Shown one piece after another: positions 18,288-26,254 of a stretch of 35,411 nt of DNA (positions are counted from its first letter, which is position 1; each line of letters opens with the position of its first letter). Position numbers and translations under genes: made by a program. The notes under the pieces are model-generated. The model did no database searches. It was given only the letters and a program-made list of their open reading frames with translations, and was not told where the DNA came from. Source of the DNA: Trichococcus sp. (lineage in GTDB: Bacteria; Bacillota; Bacilli; Lactobacillales; Aerococcaceae); assembly GCA_030153215.1 (NCBI GenBank), contig JASKKA010000004.1, forward strand, positions 1 through 35,411, in the 5' to 3' direction.

Positions 18288-18724
18288 TGGTGGACATCAG
18301 CAAACGGAAAGTTGTGGTGGTCGGCGGCGGCAAGATCGCCACACGGAAAATAAAGGAATTGATCCGCTGCGGCGCTCAGCCGATCGTGATCGCACCTGCA
18401 ATCAGTCCGGAAATCCAGGGATGGACAGATGACGGCCAAATAGTATTGTCCAGGCGGGCATTCCAACCAGGCGATCTGGCTGAGGCTACATTCATCTTCA
18501 TCTGTACGGATGATCCGGTGACAAACCGAGCGATAAGGTCGGAAATCGGACCGCACCAGTTTCTGAACGATACGACCGACCGCAATAACAGCGATTTCAT
18601 CAATCTTGCGACGTTGCGCCAAGAAGATTATCTGGTGGCGGTCTCAACTTTCGGCAATGACCCGAGAAAAGCCAAACGTTTGCTTCATGAGATTGCCGAA
18701 AAAATAAATCCGGCTCAAGCCTAG
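18275..18724 (+). CDS. sirC: Precorrin-2 dehydrogenase, SirC/Met8-like
   Basis: SirC oxidises precorrin-2 to sirohydrochlorin with NAD. The NAD-binding loop VVVVGGGKIATRK is at residues 13-25. The conserved NDTTDRNNSDFINLA stretch carries the Asp region linked to catalysis in Met8p. At 149 residues it ends shortly after the third domain begins (VSTFGNDPRKAKRLLHEIAEKI), shorter than the roughly 200 residues common for SirC, so the C-terminal helical domain is reduced. It is the last gene of the nreABC-sirBC unit. The stop codon lies inside the terminator hairpin. Confidence 0.88.
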   Translation: MYPMMVDISKRKVVVVGGGKIATRKIKELIRCGAQPIVIAPAISPEIQGWTDDGQIVLSRRAFQPGDLAEATFIFICTDDPVTNRAIRSEIGPHQFLNDTTDRNNSDFINLATLRQEDYLVAVSTFGNDPRKAKRLLHEIAEKINPAQA

Positions 18725-18740
18725 TGCTTGGGTTTTTTTT
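18714..18740 (+). terminator. Terminator of the nreABC-sirBC unit
   Basis: CTCAAGC (18714-18720) pairs with GCTTGGG (18726-18732) around a CTAGT loop and is followed by eight T. The sirC stop TAG (18722-18724) is in the loop. Confidence 0.85.
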
Positions 18741-18755
18741 GTCTAAAATATGGCA

Positions 18756-18785
18756 TTGGAGAAAACATAGGCGTTTCCCTAATAT
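18756..18785 (+). promoter_or_regulatory. Predicted promoter of nirBD-sumT-nirC
   Basis: TTGGAG (18756-18761) and TAATAT (18780-18785) are spaced by 18 bases. The next 40 bases hold a dyad suited to a regulator. Confidence 0.5.
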
Positions 18786-18792
18786 TAAATGT

Positions 18793-18825
18793 TTCACAAA
18801 ACCTTTATTGTGAATTTAATAACAA
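18793..18825. promoter_or_regulatory. Dyad and Rex-like operator upstream of nirB
   Basis: TTCACAA (18793-18799) and TTGTGAA (18808-18814) form a perfect inverted repeat with an 8-base spacer. From 18808 the 18 bases TTGTGAATTTAATAACAA also fit the Rex consensus TTGTGAA-W4-TTCACAA at 16 of 18 positions: all of the left half, the W4, and five of seven in the right half. The dyad is just downstream of the -10, where a bound repressor would block transcription. Confidence 0.5.
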
Positions 18826-18846
18826 CAAATAGAAGAGGGTGCGGAA

Positions 18847-21270
18847 ATGAGAGAACATTTGGTCTTGATCGGAAACGGTATGGCGGGGGTTCGTTTGGTT
18901 GAAGAAATTCTGGAAAGGGATCCGGAACGATATGAAATCACGATCATCGGGAAGGAATGTTACCCGAATTACAATCGTATCATGCTGTCCAATGTATTGC
19001 AGAACAAAATGACGGTGGATGAAATCATCACTAATCCATATACATGGTACGAAGAAAACAACATCACGCTGATCAACGAAGATCCGGCTGTCGGAGTAGA
19101 TAAAGAAAACAAAATCGTCACAAGTGAAAAAGGACTGAAGATTCCTTTCGATAAATTGATTTTTGCCACAGGATCCCATCCTTTCATATTGCCGATACCC
19201 GGTTCGCAGAAAACGGGCGTTGTTGCTTTCCGCACCATCGATGATACGGCAGAAATGATGGAAGCTGCCGGCAAACACAAGAAAGCCGTCGTCATTGGTG
19301 GCGGTCTGCTTGGCTTGGAAGCCGCGAAAGGCCTGCAGCTGCAAGGGATGGATGTCACCGTAGTACATTTGGCCAAATGGTTGATGGAAACACAATTGGA
19401 TGAAAGAGCAGGAAAATTACTCCAGGGAGATCTGGAGGCCCAGGGACTGAAATTCCTTTTGGAACACGCGACAACCGAAATTTTGGGTGACGAGCGGGTT
19501 ACAGGTCTGCGCTTTAAGGATGGCACTACAATTGATACGGATCTTGTCGTTATGTCAATCGGAATCCGACCAGCTGCCGAATTGGCAAAAGAAGCTGGCC
19601 TCGAAGTAGGCCGTGGAATCATCGTCAATGACTTCATGGAGACTAATCTGCCGTCAATCTATGCAATCGGTGAGTGCGTTGAGCATGACGGAAAAACGTA
19701 CGGATTAGTGGCTCCTCTCTTTGAACAAGGGAAAGTATTGGCCGATGTGCTGACCGGCATCGAAGCCAAACCATACAAAGGCTCCAAGACTTTCACTTCC
19801 TTGAAAGTATCCGGATGCGACCTGTATTCAGCAGGGAACATCATGAATACTGAAGGGCTGCAGAGTATCGAAGCCTTCGACGGCGTCAATCGGAACTACA
19901 AAAAAGTATTCATCAAAGACAACCGCATCGAAGGGATTGTCCTCTACGGCGAAACAGCGGATGGAAACCGATACTACAACATGATGAAAAAAGGCCAGGA
20001 AATTGCTGATTTGCAATCCATCGCAATCCTGCAGGCCGCTGGTGAAGAAGCAGGCAGTGATGATGTCGTTGCCTGGGATGATGAAGAAACCGTCTGCGGC
20101 TGTAACGGTGTCACGAAAGGCGATATCATCAGAGGCATTCGCGAGAAAGGTTTGAAGAACGTTGCTGAGGTCGGTAAGGTAACCAAAGCAGGAACCAGTT
20201 GCGGAAAGTGCAAGCCGCAAGTCCAAACTTTGTTGGAGCATGAACTGGGCGAAGGTGTCACTGCCTCAACCGGTATCTGTTCCTGCACGGATCTGAACAG
20301 GGATCAGGTCATGACGCAGATCTATGCCAAACACTTGATCACCAGCTCGGAAGTTTTTAAGGAATTACATTTTGCAAATCCTGAAGGCTGTGCAAAATGC
20401 AGACCGGCAGTCAATTTCTACCTGAATGTCGCCTTCCCGACCGAACATAAGGATGAGCGCCAATCCAGAGTTGTGAATGAGCGTATGCACGCCAATATCC
20501 AAAAAGATGGAACGTTCTCTGTCATTCCGAGGATGAGGGGCGGCCAGACGAACCCGCAACAATTGCTGCAGATCGCTAAAGTAGCCGACAAATACAAGGT
20601 GCCTTTGGTAAAAGTAACCGGCAGCCAACGTATCGGTCTTTACGGCGTCAAGAAACAGGATCTTCCAGCCATCTGGAAAGAACTGGACATGGTTTCGGCG
20701 CAAGCTTACGCGAAGGCCTTCCGGTCAGTCAAAACCTGTGTCGGAAAAAACTTCTGCAGATTTGGAACACAGGACTCGATGGGTCTTGGCATCAAATTGG
20801 AAGAACGCTTCGAGTTCATCGATACACCGCATAAATTCAAAGTCGGAGTATCAGCTTGTCCACGTAGCTGTGTAGAATCTGGTGTGAAGGATTTCGGCAT
20901 CATCTGTGTGGAGAACGGCTATCAAATTTATATCGGCGGAAACGGCGGTACCGAGGTCAAGGAAGCCCTGTTGCTGACGACTGTAGAAACAGAGGATGAA
21001 GTAATCGAGTATTGTGGTGCTTTACTGCAATACTATCGTGAAACCGGCATTTACGCCGAGAGGACCGCTCCATGGATTGAAAGGTTAGGCTTTGAGACAG
21101 TGAAGCATATCTTGAGCGATGCTTCCAAACGCAAAGATTTGATTGAAGCCCTGGATGTGGCAACCGCAGTGAAACGCAAAGATCCATGGCATGAAGTCGT
21201 AGGCGATCGCGACATCCAGGAAAAATTATATTCGATCGACAGAAGAGAACTTGTAACGGTGGGTGATTAG
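18847..21270 (+). CDS. nirB: NADH-dependent assimilatory/ammonifying nitrite reductase large subunit
   Basis: NirB reduces nitrite to ammonium in the cytoplasm using NADH, FAD, Fe-S clusters and siroheme. The 807 residues run: FAD-binding Rossmann fold (GNGMAG 9-14), NADH-binding fold (GGGLLG near 150), a BFD-like [2Fe-2S] domain (C417, C419, C452, C455), a second cysteine module of the same form (C478, C480, C515, C518), then the sulfite/nitrite reductase ferredoxin-like half and the siroheme-[4Fe-4S] ligands C631, C637, C671 and C675 (C-x5-C and C-x3-C). All expected ligands are present and the length matches Bacillus NasD/NirB. It leads an operon with nirD, sumT and nirC. Confidence 0.96.
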   Translation: MREHLVLIGNGMAGVRLVEEILERDPERYEITIIGKECYPNYNRIMLSNVLQNKMTVDEIITNPYTWYEENNITLINEDPAVGVDKENKIVTSEKGLKIPFDKLIFATGSHPFILPIPGSQKTGVVAFRTIDDTAEMMEAAGKHKKAVVIGGGLLGLEAAKGLQLQGMDVTVVHLAKWLMETQLDERAGKLLQGDLEAQGLKFLLEHATTEILGDERVTGLRFKDGTTIDTDLVVMSIGIRPAAELAKEAGLEVGRGIIVNDFMETNLPSIYAIGECVEHDGKTYGLVAPLFEQGKVLADVLTGIEAKPYKGSKTFTSLKVSGCDLYSAGNIMNTEGLQSIEAFDGVNRNYKKVFIKDNRIEGIVLYGETADGNRYYNMMKKGQEIADLQSIAILQAAGEEAGSDDVVAWDDEETVCGCNGVTKGDIIRGIREKGLKNVAEVGKVTKAGTSCGKCKPQVQTLLEHELGEGVTASTGICSCTDLNRDQVMTQIYAKHLITSSEVFKELHFANPEGCAKCRPAVNFYLNVAFPTEHKDERQSRVVNERMHANIQKDGTFSVIPRMRGGQTNPQQLLQIAKVADKYKVPLVKVTGSQRIGLYGVKKQDLPAIWKELDMVSAQAYAKAFRSVKTCVGKNFCRFGTQDSMGLGIKLEERFEFIDTPHKFKVGVSACPRSCVESGVKDFGIICVENGYQIYIGGNGGTEVKEALLLTTVETEDEVIEYCGALLQYYRETGIYAERTAPWIERLGFETVKHILSDASKRKDLIEALDVATAVKRKDPWHEVVGDRDIQEKLYSIDRRELVTVGD

Positions 21271-21271
21271 G

Positions 21272-21589
21272 ATGACAGAAAAAATATTTTTGACAACAAC
21301 TGCTGCTTTGTTGCCGCAGGTTGGACGTTCCATTTCAATCGGTGATAAAAAGATTGCCTTGTTCCAATTATCTGATGGGCGCATCACTGCCATCGAAGAT
21401 TACTGCCCGCTGACAGGCGGCCCTGTATTGGAAGGGATTGTTTCAGGGGAATATCTTTACGAACCGCTTCGGGATTATAAAATCTCCTTGCTTGACGGGC
21501 GCATCCAGGAACCTGACGAAGGCCAATTGAAAGTGTATGAACTGTTGGTGGAAGACGGGAACATTTACTTGAAGGGTGCTTCCGTATGA
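21272..21589 (+). CDS. nirD: Nitrite reductase small subunit NirD, Rieske-fold without Rieske ligands
   Basis: NirD is the small subunit of the NADH-nitrite reductase. The 105 residues have the Rieske-like beta fold, with DYCPLTGGPVLEGIVSG in the place of the usual C-P-H-x-G-G-P-L. The second ligand loop, normally C-P-L-H, reads YEPLRDYKISL. Only one cysteine of the expected two Cys and two His ligands remains, so no [2Fe-2S] cluster should bind. Some NirD proteins are known to lack the cluster and may be structural. I prefer ATG 21272 (one base after the nirB stop) to GTG 21263. It overlaps sumT as ATGA. Confidence 0.9.
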   Translation: MTEKIFLTTTAALLPQVGRSISIGDKKIALFQLSDGRITAIEDYCPLTGGPVLEGIVSGEYLYEPLRDYKISLLDGRIQEPDEGQLKVYELLVEDGNIYLKGASV

Positions 21590-22542
21590 TCCATTTTGTC
21601 GGTGCTGGCCCGGGCGATCCGGAATTGATGACAGCAAAAGGCGTGCGGTTGTTGCAGCAAGCAGATGTGGTCATCTATGACCGACTGGTTAATCCTTTGC
21701 TGCTCTTTCACTGCAAGCAGGAATGTATTTTCATCTATGTCGGTAAAACACCCGATCGGCTCTCAATCAAACAGGCAGAAATCAATGAAAATCTGATCAA
21801 AACAGCTGAATCATATGACTCGGTCGTACGTTTGAAAGGCGGAGACCCGGCCATTTTCGGCCGTTTGACGGAAGAATTGGAGGCTTGCCAAGCGGCAGGG
21901 GTCCGTTTCGATATCATCCCTGGTATTACTGCTGCCAGCGGCACTGCCAGCTACAGTGGGATTTCGCTGACGCAAAGAGGAGTAGCCACTTCAGTGACCT
22001 TCACTACCGGCAGATTGATCGATAATGAAAAAAACACCTTCCGGCAATTGCTGAATGGCCAGACCGTCTGCCTTTACATGGGTGTTGAGGCGCTCGACCG
22101 TTTTGTGGAAGCAGCCCTGGAGCAAGGGATGAAAGCGGAAATGCCTATTCTGATTACGCAATGGGGAACCTACGGCAGACAGACAAAATTGCAAGGTACA
22201 CTCAGCAACATCAGGCAAAAAATCAAGGCCACCAAAATCGAAAATCCGGCCATGATCCTACTGGGTGAGGTTGTCCACGCCGGGAAACGATTCGACTGGT
22301 TTTCGGACTTGCCGGAAAAAGGCAAGTCCAAATTATACGTATCAACAAACAGACCTGATATGGATATGCTGCTTGAACAGACGCAAAAGGGTGCGGATGT
22401 ATGGTGGATGCAAGTAGGCGAAGAGCGGGACCGCCGATTTGATGCTGTGAACAGCCACTACTTGGCGGAACAACATTTCGACACCCTCATTTTTGCCGAT
22501 GCAGCAGCAAAAAATATTTATGAAGCGGAAAAGGTGAAGTGA
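21586..22542 (+). CDS. sumT: Uroporphyrinogen-III C-methyltransferase with a C-terminal HemD-like extension
   Basis: SUMT methylates uroporphyrinogen III twice with SAM to give precorrin-2, committing tetrapyrrole to siroheme. Residues 1-240 form the methyltransferase, with the signature VGAGPGDPELMT(A)KG near the N-terminus and RLKGGDPAIFGR near 80-92. The enzyme alone is usually about 250-260 residues; this one has 318. The extra 75 residues (KLYVSTNRPDMDMLLEQ...FDTLIFADAAAKNIYEA) follow the pattern of the first lobe of uroporphyrinogen-III synthase (V-T-R-P, G-A-x-V, D-x-L-I-F-x-S/A-A). A full HemD is encoded separately at 24261, so this lobe looks vestigial. It overlaps nirD by 4 bases. 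Confidence 0.9.
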   Translation: MIHFVGAGPGDPELMTAKGVRLLQQADVVIYDRLVNPLLLFHCKQECIFIYVGKTPDRLSIKQAEINENLIKTAESYDSVVRLKGGDPAIFGRLTEELEACQAAGVRFDIIPGITAASGTASYSGISLTQRGVATSVTFTTGRLIDNEKNTFRQLLNGQTVCLYMGVEALDRFVEAALEQGMKAEMPILITQWGTYGRQTKLQGTLSNIRQKIKATKIENPAMILLGEVVHAGKRFDWFSDLPEKGKSKLYVSTNRPDMDMLLEQTQKGADVWWMQVGEERDRRFDAVNSHYLAEQHFDTLIFADAAAKNIYEAEKVK

Positions 22543-22544
22543 TC

Positions 22545-23318
22545 ATGGGAGCATTGAGCCCGAAAGAATTATTGGAAGAATCCATCCTGAGAGGCAAACA
22601 TAAAGCCGATTACAGTCTGATGACGATGGCAACATTGGGAATCATGGCCGGCGTCTTCATCGGCCTTGCGGGTGTCGCCATGATCCGCACAATGGGATCG
22701 ATGCCTGCTGAGTGGGGTACGCTCGTCAACCTGTTGGGAGCGATGGTTTTCCCGGTTGGTCTTATCTGTTTGCTTTTGGTGGGCGGCGAATTGGTGACAG
22801 GCAATATGTTGTCTGTGTCGCTAGCACTATTCGCAAAAGAAATTTCCGGAAAAGCATGGTTGAAGAACATGGCGGTCGTCACACTGTTCAATCTGATCGG
22901 TGCACTGTTTGTGGCCTACTTCTTTGGCTATCTGTCCGGAACACTTCAAGGCGTGTTCGTGGAACGGACGATTGCCGTCGCAAGAGGCCGGCTGGATGTG
23001 GCACCCGTGCAACTGTTTTTCTCAGCTGTTGCTTGCAATATCCTGGTCTGCACTGGCGTTTATATGAACTATGCAGCCAAAGATTTCATCGGCAAAATCC
23101 TTGGCACGTACCTTCCGATCATGGCTTTTGTGGTCGCCGGCTACCAGCATGTCGTCGCAAACATGTTCCTGATTCCAGCAGGTATTTTTGCAGGAGGGGC
23201 CACTTGGACGGAATTCATGCTGAACATCAGCATCGTCTGGATCGGAAATCTTGTCGGCGGCGGTTTTTTCATGGGCGGCCTCTATTTCATGGCATACAGG
23301 ATCGGTATGCAGAAGTGA
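22545..23318 (+). CDS. nirC: Formate/nitrite transporter family channel, NirC-type
   Basis: NirC is a FocA-fold pentameric channel for nitrite and related anions in the cytoplasmic membrane. The 257 residues contain about six transmembrane helices and the family motifs GNMLSVSLALFAKEISG, NILVCTGVYMNYAAKD and GYQHVVANMFLIPAG, whose His is the conserved gating residue. The assignment to nitrite rather than formate comes from the operon. ATG 22545 has AAGGTGA 8 bases upstream; an in-frame GTG at 22539 is too close to it. It starts 2 bases after the sumT stop and is followed by a separate promoter for hemC. Confidence 0.92.
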   Translation: MGALSPKELLEESILRGKHKADYSLMTMATLGIMAGVFIGLAGVAMIRTMGSMPAEWGTLVNLLGAMVFPVGLICLLLVGGELVTGNMLSVSLALFAKEISGKAWLKNMAVVTLFNLIGALFVAYFFGYLSGTLQGVFVERTIAVARGRLDVAPVQLFFSAVACNILVCTGVYMNYAAKDFIGKILGTYLPIMAFVVAGYQHVVANMFLIPAGIFAGGATWTEFMLNISIVWIGNLVGGGFFMGGLYFMAYRIGMQK

Positions 23319-23328
23319 AGATATCCGT

Positions 23329-23356
23329 TTGATTCCCAGCGTAAGTCTTCTATAAT
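23329..23356 (+). promoter_or_regulatory. Promoter of hemCD
   Basis: A perfect -10 TATAAT (23351-23356) lies 16 bases after TTGATT (23329-23334). The expected start, near 23363, falls at the AGGAGGGAGG ribosome binding site, giving a leader of under 20 bases. Confidence 0.65.
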
Positions 23357-23379
23357 AGTGACAGGAGGGAGGACGCTGC

Positions 23380-24264
23380 ATGAAGACTCTAAGAGTAGGT
23401 ACACGAAGCAGTGCATTGGCATTGAAACAAACCGAGCTTGTGATTGAGGCATTGAAAAGAGTGGACCCATCGGTGAATGTCGAGGTGGTCGGCATCACCA
23501 CCAAAGGGGACAGGTTGGTGCATGTACCATTAACACAAATCGGGGGCAAGGGCGTGTTTGTGAAGGAAGTCGAGGCACAGCTTTTGGATAAAACAATCGA
23601 TTTTGCAGTACATAGCCTTAAGGATGTACCGGCAAGATTGCCGGAAGGATTGACTATCGTCGCAACACCCAAACGGGCTAATCCATTCGATTGCTTGATC
23701 TGGAATGACGACAAACCATTTTACGGGGTAACTGCTCCTTTGGTGATTGGAACGAGCAGTGTGCGCCGGATCAACCAATTGAAGATTGCATTTCCGAACC
23801 TGTCGTTCGTGCCGATTCGCGGCAATATCGAGACCAGGCTCAGGAAGATGAAGGAAGAAGGGTTGGACGGCATCGTCCTTGCGGCAGCAGGGCTTGAAAG
23901 GATGGACTATCTGGAAGGACTGCATACACTCATGCTGGAACCGGAAGTCTGTACACCGGCAATCGGGCAAGGGATCATGGCTGTCCAATGCCGTGAAGAG
24001 GACAAGGAAATAATTGAGCTGCTCAGTGGAATAAACGATCAGACTGCCTTGATGGCCAGTCTCACTGAACGATTTTTCCTGCATCGCGCCAATGGCAACT
24101 GCGACTTGCCGATAGGCGGGTACGCGCATCCATTGGACGATGGAAAATGGGAATTCTTGGCTTTCTTGGCAAATTCGATCGACGAACCGGGTGTAAGGAA
24201 ACGTTATGTCGGGGATGATCCGCTGAAGTTGGCGGAATTGGCTGCGGACGAATTGCTGCCATGA
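23380..24264 (+). CDS. hemC: Porphobilinogen deaminase (hydroxymethylbilane synthase)
   Basis: HemC links four porphobilinogens into hydroxymethylbilane. The 294 residues show the N-terminal VGTRSSALALKQTE, the catalytic HSLKDVPA loop, GTSSVRRINQL, IRGNIETRLRK, DGIVLAAAGLERM, and the cofactor cysteine C241 in NGNCDLPIGGYA. AGGAGGGAGG precedes the ATG. It has its own promoter downstream of nirC and overlaps hemD as ATGA. Given its place beside sirBC, sumT and nirB, it probably feeds siroheme rather than heme; no later heme genes are in the window. Confidence 0.96.
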   Translation: MKTLRVGTRSSALALKQTELVIEALKRVDPSVNVEVVGITTKGDRLVHVPLTQIGGKGVFVKEVEAQLLDKTIDFAVHSLKDVPARLPEGLTIVATPKRANPFDCLIWNDDKPFYGVTAPLVIGTSSVRRINQLKIAFPNLSFVPIRGNIETRLRKMKEEGLDGIVLAAAGLERMDYLEGLHTLMLEPEVCTPAIGQGIMAVQCREEDKEIIELLSGINDQTALMASLTERFFLHRANGNCDLPIGGYAHPLDDGKWEFLAFLANSIDEPGVRKRYVGDDPLKLAELAADELLP

Positions 24265-24932
24265 CGAAAGCGATCTTGTTGACGAGACCTTTATCCATGA
24301 ACGCCGAAGATCAGGTCCGTTTCCGTGCGCATGGGTACGGACAGTTTTACGAAGTACCCCTATGTGAAATCAAGCAGTTGCCAATATCGGAAGCCGTCAA
24401 AACAAACATCAATGCTGCCGAGTGGTTGTTCTTTACGAGCCAAGCGCCTGTCAAGAGTGTCCTGGCCGTTGTTGAAAAAGGGCATCGCCCTTTAATTGCT
24501 GTGATCGGCAAAAAAACAGGCGAAATGGTCCGGTCATGTGGATTTGAAGTGGCATTCATCAGCCCGCAGGAGACAAAAAAAGAGTTCGTTTCGGCGTGGA
24601 CGGAACGCTTTCCGGGAGGAACTTCGATTTTTTATCCCAAGAGCCAGTTAGCGGATGCGTACATCGAGGAACGGCTGGGGATCGAAAACGAGGTTACCGG
24701 TACGGTTCTTTACGAGAATGTACTTCTCGACGAACGCAGGGAGGAATTGGCGGAAGTCCTCAACTTGGGCGACTTATCCGCTGTATACTTCGCAAGCCCA
24801 TCGGCATGGAAGAGATTTCTTGCGGTCTATGACAAAACCGAAAAAAAAACGCTCCTTTTCTTCGCCATCGGAGAGACCACTAAGAATGCGATCAACCAAA
24901 GCGGCTATGAAGCTGTTTTGCTTCAACGATAA
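24261..24932 (+). CDS. hemD: Uroporphyrinogen-III synthase
   Basis: HemD closes and inverts ring D of hydroxymethylbilane to give uroporphyrinogen III. The family is weakly conserved, but the 223 residues follow its two-lobe plan: LLTRPL at the N-terminus, WLFFTSQAPVKSV at the end of the first strand-helix set, IAVIGKKTGEMVRSCGF between lobes, AVYFASPSAWKRFL and FFAIGETTKNAINQSGY near the C-terminus. Coupling to hemC by a 4-base overlap supports the call. A terminator follows directly. Confidence 0.92.
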   Translation: MTKAILLTRPLSMNAEDQVRFRAHGYGQFYEVPLCEIKQLPISEAVKTNINAAEWLFFTSQAPVKSVLAVVEKGHRPLIAVIGKKTGEMVRSCGFEVAFISPQETKKEFVSAWTERFPGGTSIFYPKSQLADAYIEERLGIENEVTGTVLYENVLLDERREELAEVLNLGDLSAVYFASPSAWKRFLAVYDKTEKKTLLFFAIGETTKNAINQSGYEAVLLQR

Positions 24933-24937
24933 GCAAC

Positions 24938-24976
24938 CAGGCGCAAAGATCCAATCGATCTGAGCGCCTGTTTTTT
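24938..24976 (+). terminator. Terminator of hemCD
   Basis: CAGGCGC (24938-24944) pairs with GCGCCTG (24964-24970), with an inner AGATC/GATCT stem, followed by six T. The 135 bases from here to the nadR start hold no gene and no clear promoter by eye; a short AAGAA-TACG-TTCTT hairpin lies just before the nadR ribosome binding site. Confidence 0.88.
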
Positions 24977-25111
24977 GTCCTATCGATCTTTTCTCCGGGC
25001 ATCAAGTCTAGGGAAAGACATTCGTGGTATACGGTGCAGTCAGGAAGTTGTAGAATATAGGTAAAAGGTATGCTGAATGAAAGAATACGTTCTTCAGAAG
25101 GGAGAATCGAG

Positions 25112-26245
25112 ATGGGGAATCTGTACAAAGACAAATTGAGCGGCAGCCGGATCGGCATCGTTTTCGGAGCCTTCGCACCTTGCCATATTGGGCATCTGGA
25201 AGTCATCCTGAAAGCCAAGAAGGAGAATGACGGTTGCGTCGTGATCGTCTGCGGAGAAGATGGAGATTGTGGCGAGCCTTTCGGTCTGGATGTCTACAGG
25301 CGATTCCGCTATATGCGCGAATTGTTTGCGGATGATGACCAGATTTATGTAGTGATGGCGGCGGGTCAAGGAATTCCGCAAAAGGAAATTGAGTGGGAGC
25401 CGTGGTTGGAAATCATCAACCTCAAAATAGTTGATTCGTTGCAGCACAGCGATGCGCAAAAGATTTGGTACACCGGGAAAAGAGTGCAGGCTGAAGCATT
25501 GGAAAAAGAATCCAGTGACGAAGTCCACTTGGTGGATACTAGCCTCTACCCGGTCTCTGGTCTGAATATCCGAAATGATGCCTTGCGCTATTTTAATGCC
25601 ATCGCATTGCCTTTTCGGCGTGCGTTCACGAAAAAAGTATTGGTGTTGGGAGCTCCGAGCGGGGGGAAAACGACATTGGTCAAGGATTTGGCGAAACTGT
25701 ATTCCTGTCCTTACAGCTTCGAGTATTCGCGCCAATATCAAGAAGAATCGAATGTGAATGATTTCGAATTGGATGGTATGGATTATCAACGGTTAGTCAC
25801 CGGGCAATTTCAGCTGAATCGGGACACGATTGCGGATCCTGCCAGTCAAGGAATGGCCATTTTGGACACAGATGTGATGGTCACGAAAGTTTACGCACGC
25901 CTTGGCGCCGAGGACGAGGATTATGCGATCACACCGGAAGAATATGCAATTGTGGAACAGTCTGCCAACGCCTTCATTGCACGCCAAGTATGGGATCTGA
26001 TCTTGGTTGTGCCACCGACTCTGAAATATGTCGATGACGGCTACCGCAACATGGAATTTTCAGAGGACGCCTTTTTGACGACCATCCATGAGATGATGCT
26101 GGAGGAAATCGCAAACAGCGGAAACCTGGATAAAGTGGTTATGCTGGATGCGAAAGGGGTCGACGATAAGGACGAGTACAGTTATTATGCCCGCTATAAA
26201 CAAGCAAAAGAAGCGATCGACACGCTGATGGGACACAATCAATAA
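25112..26245 (+). CDS. nadR: Bifunctional NMN adenylyltransferase / nicotinamide riboside kinase, NadR-like
   Basis: NadR proteins salvage nicotinamide riboside to NAD. Residues 1-160 form a nucleotidyltransferase with the GAFAPCHIGH motif (19-28) and a YPVSGLNIR stretch corresponding to the ISxTxxR site. Residues 170-377 form a P-loop kinase with GAPSGGKTT (180-188) and DTD further on. The regulatory helix-turn-helix of the enteric protein is absent, as usual in lactic acid bacteria. At 377 residues the length fits. AAGGGAG sets ATG 25112; an upstream in-frame ATG at 25070 has no ribosome binding site. It is a stand-alone gene closed by a very long hairpin. Confidence 0.92.
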   Translation: MGNLYKDKLSGSRIGIVFGAFAPCHIGHLEVILKAKKENDGCVVIVCGEDGDCGEPFGLDVYRRFRYMRELFADDDQIYVVMAAGQGIPQKEIEWEPWLEIINLKIVDSLQHSDAQKIWYTGKRVQAEALEKESSDEVHLVDTSLYPVSGLNIRNDALRYFNAIALPFRRAFTKKVLVLGAPSGGKTTLVKDLAKLYSCPYSFEYSRQYQEESNVNDFELDGMDYQRLVTGQFQLNRDTIADPASQGMAILDTDVMVTKVYARLGAEDEDYAITPEEYAIVEQSANAFIARQVWDLILVVPPTLKYVDDGYRNMEFSEDAFLTTIHEMMLEEIANSGNLDKVVMLDAKGVDDKDEYSYYARYKQAKEAIDTLMGHNQ

Positions 26246-26254
26246 AACAATAGT

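Noticed and set aside
25020-25111. Promoter for nadR (TTGTAG with TATGCT)
   Set aside because: The spacing is 15 bases and both boxes are weak, so I did not call it although some promoter must be near.
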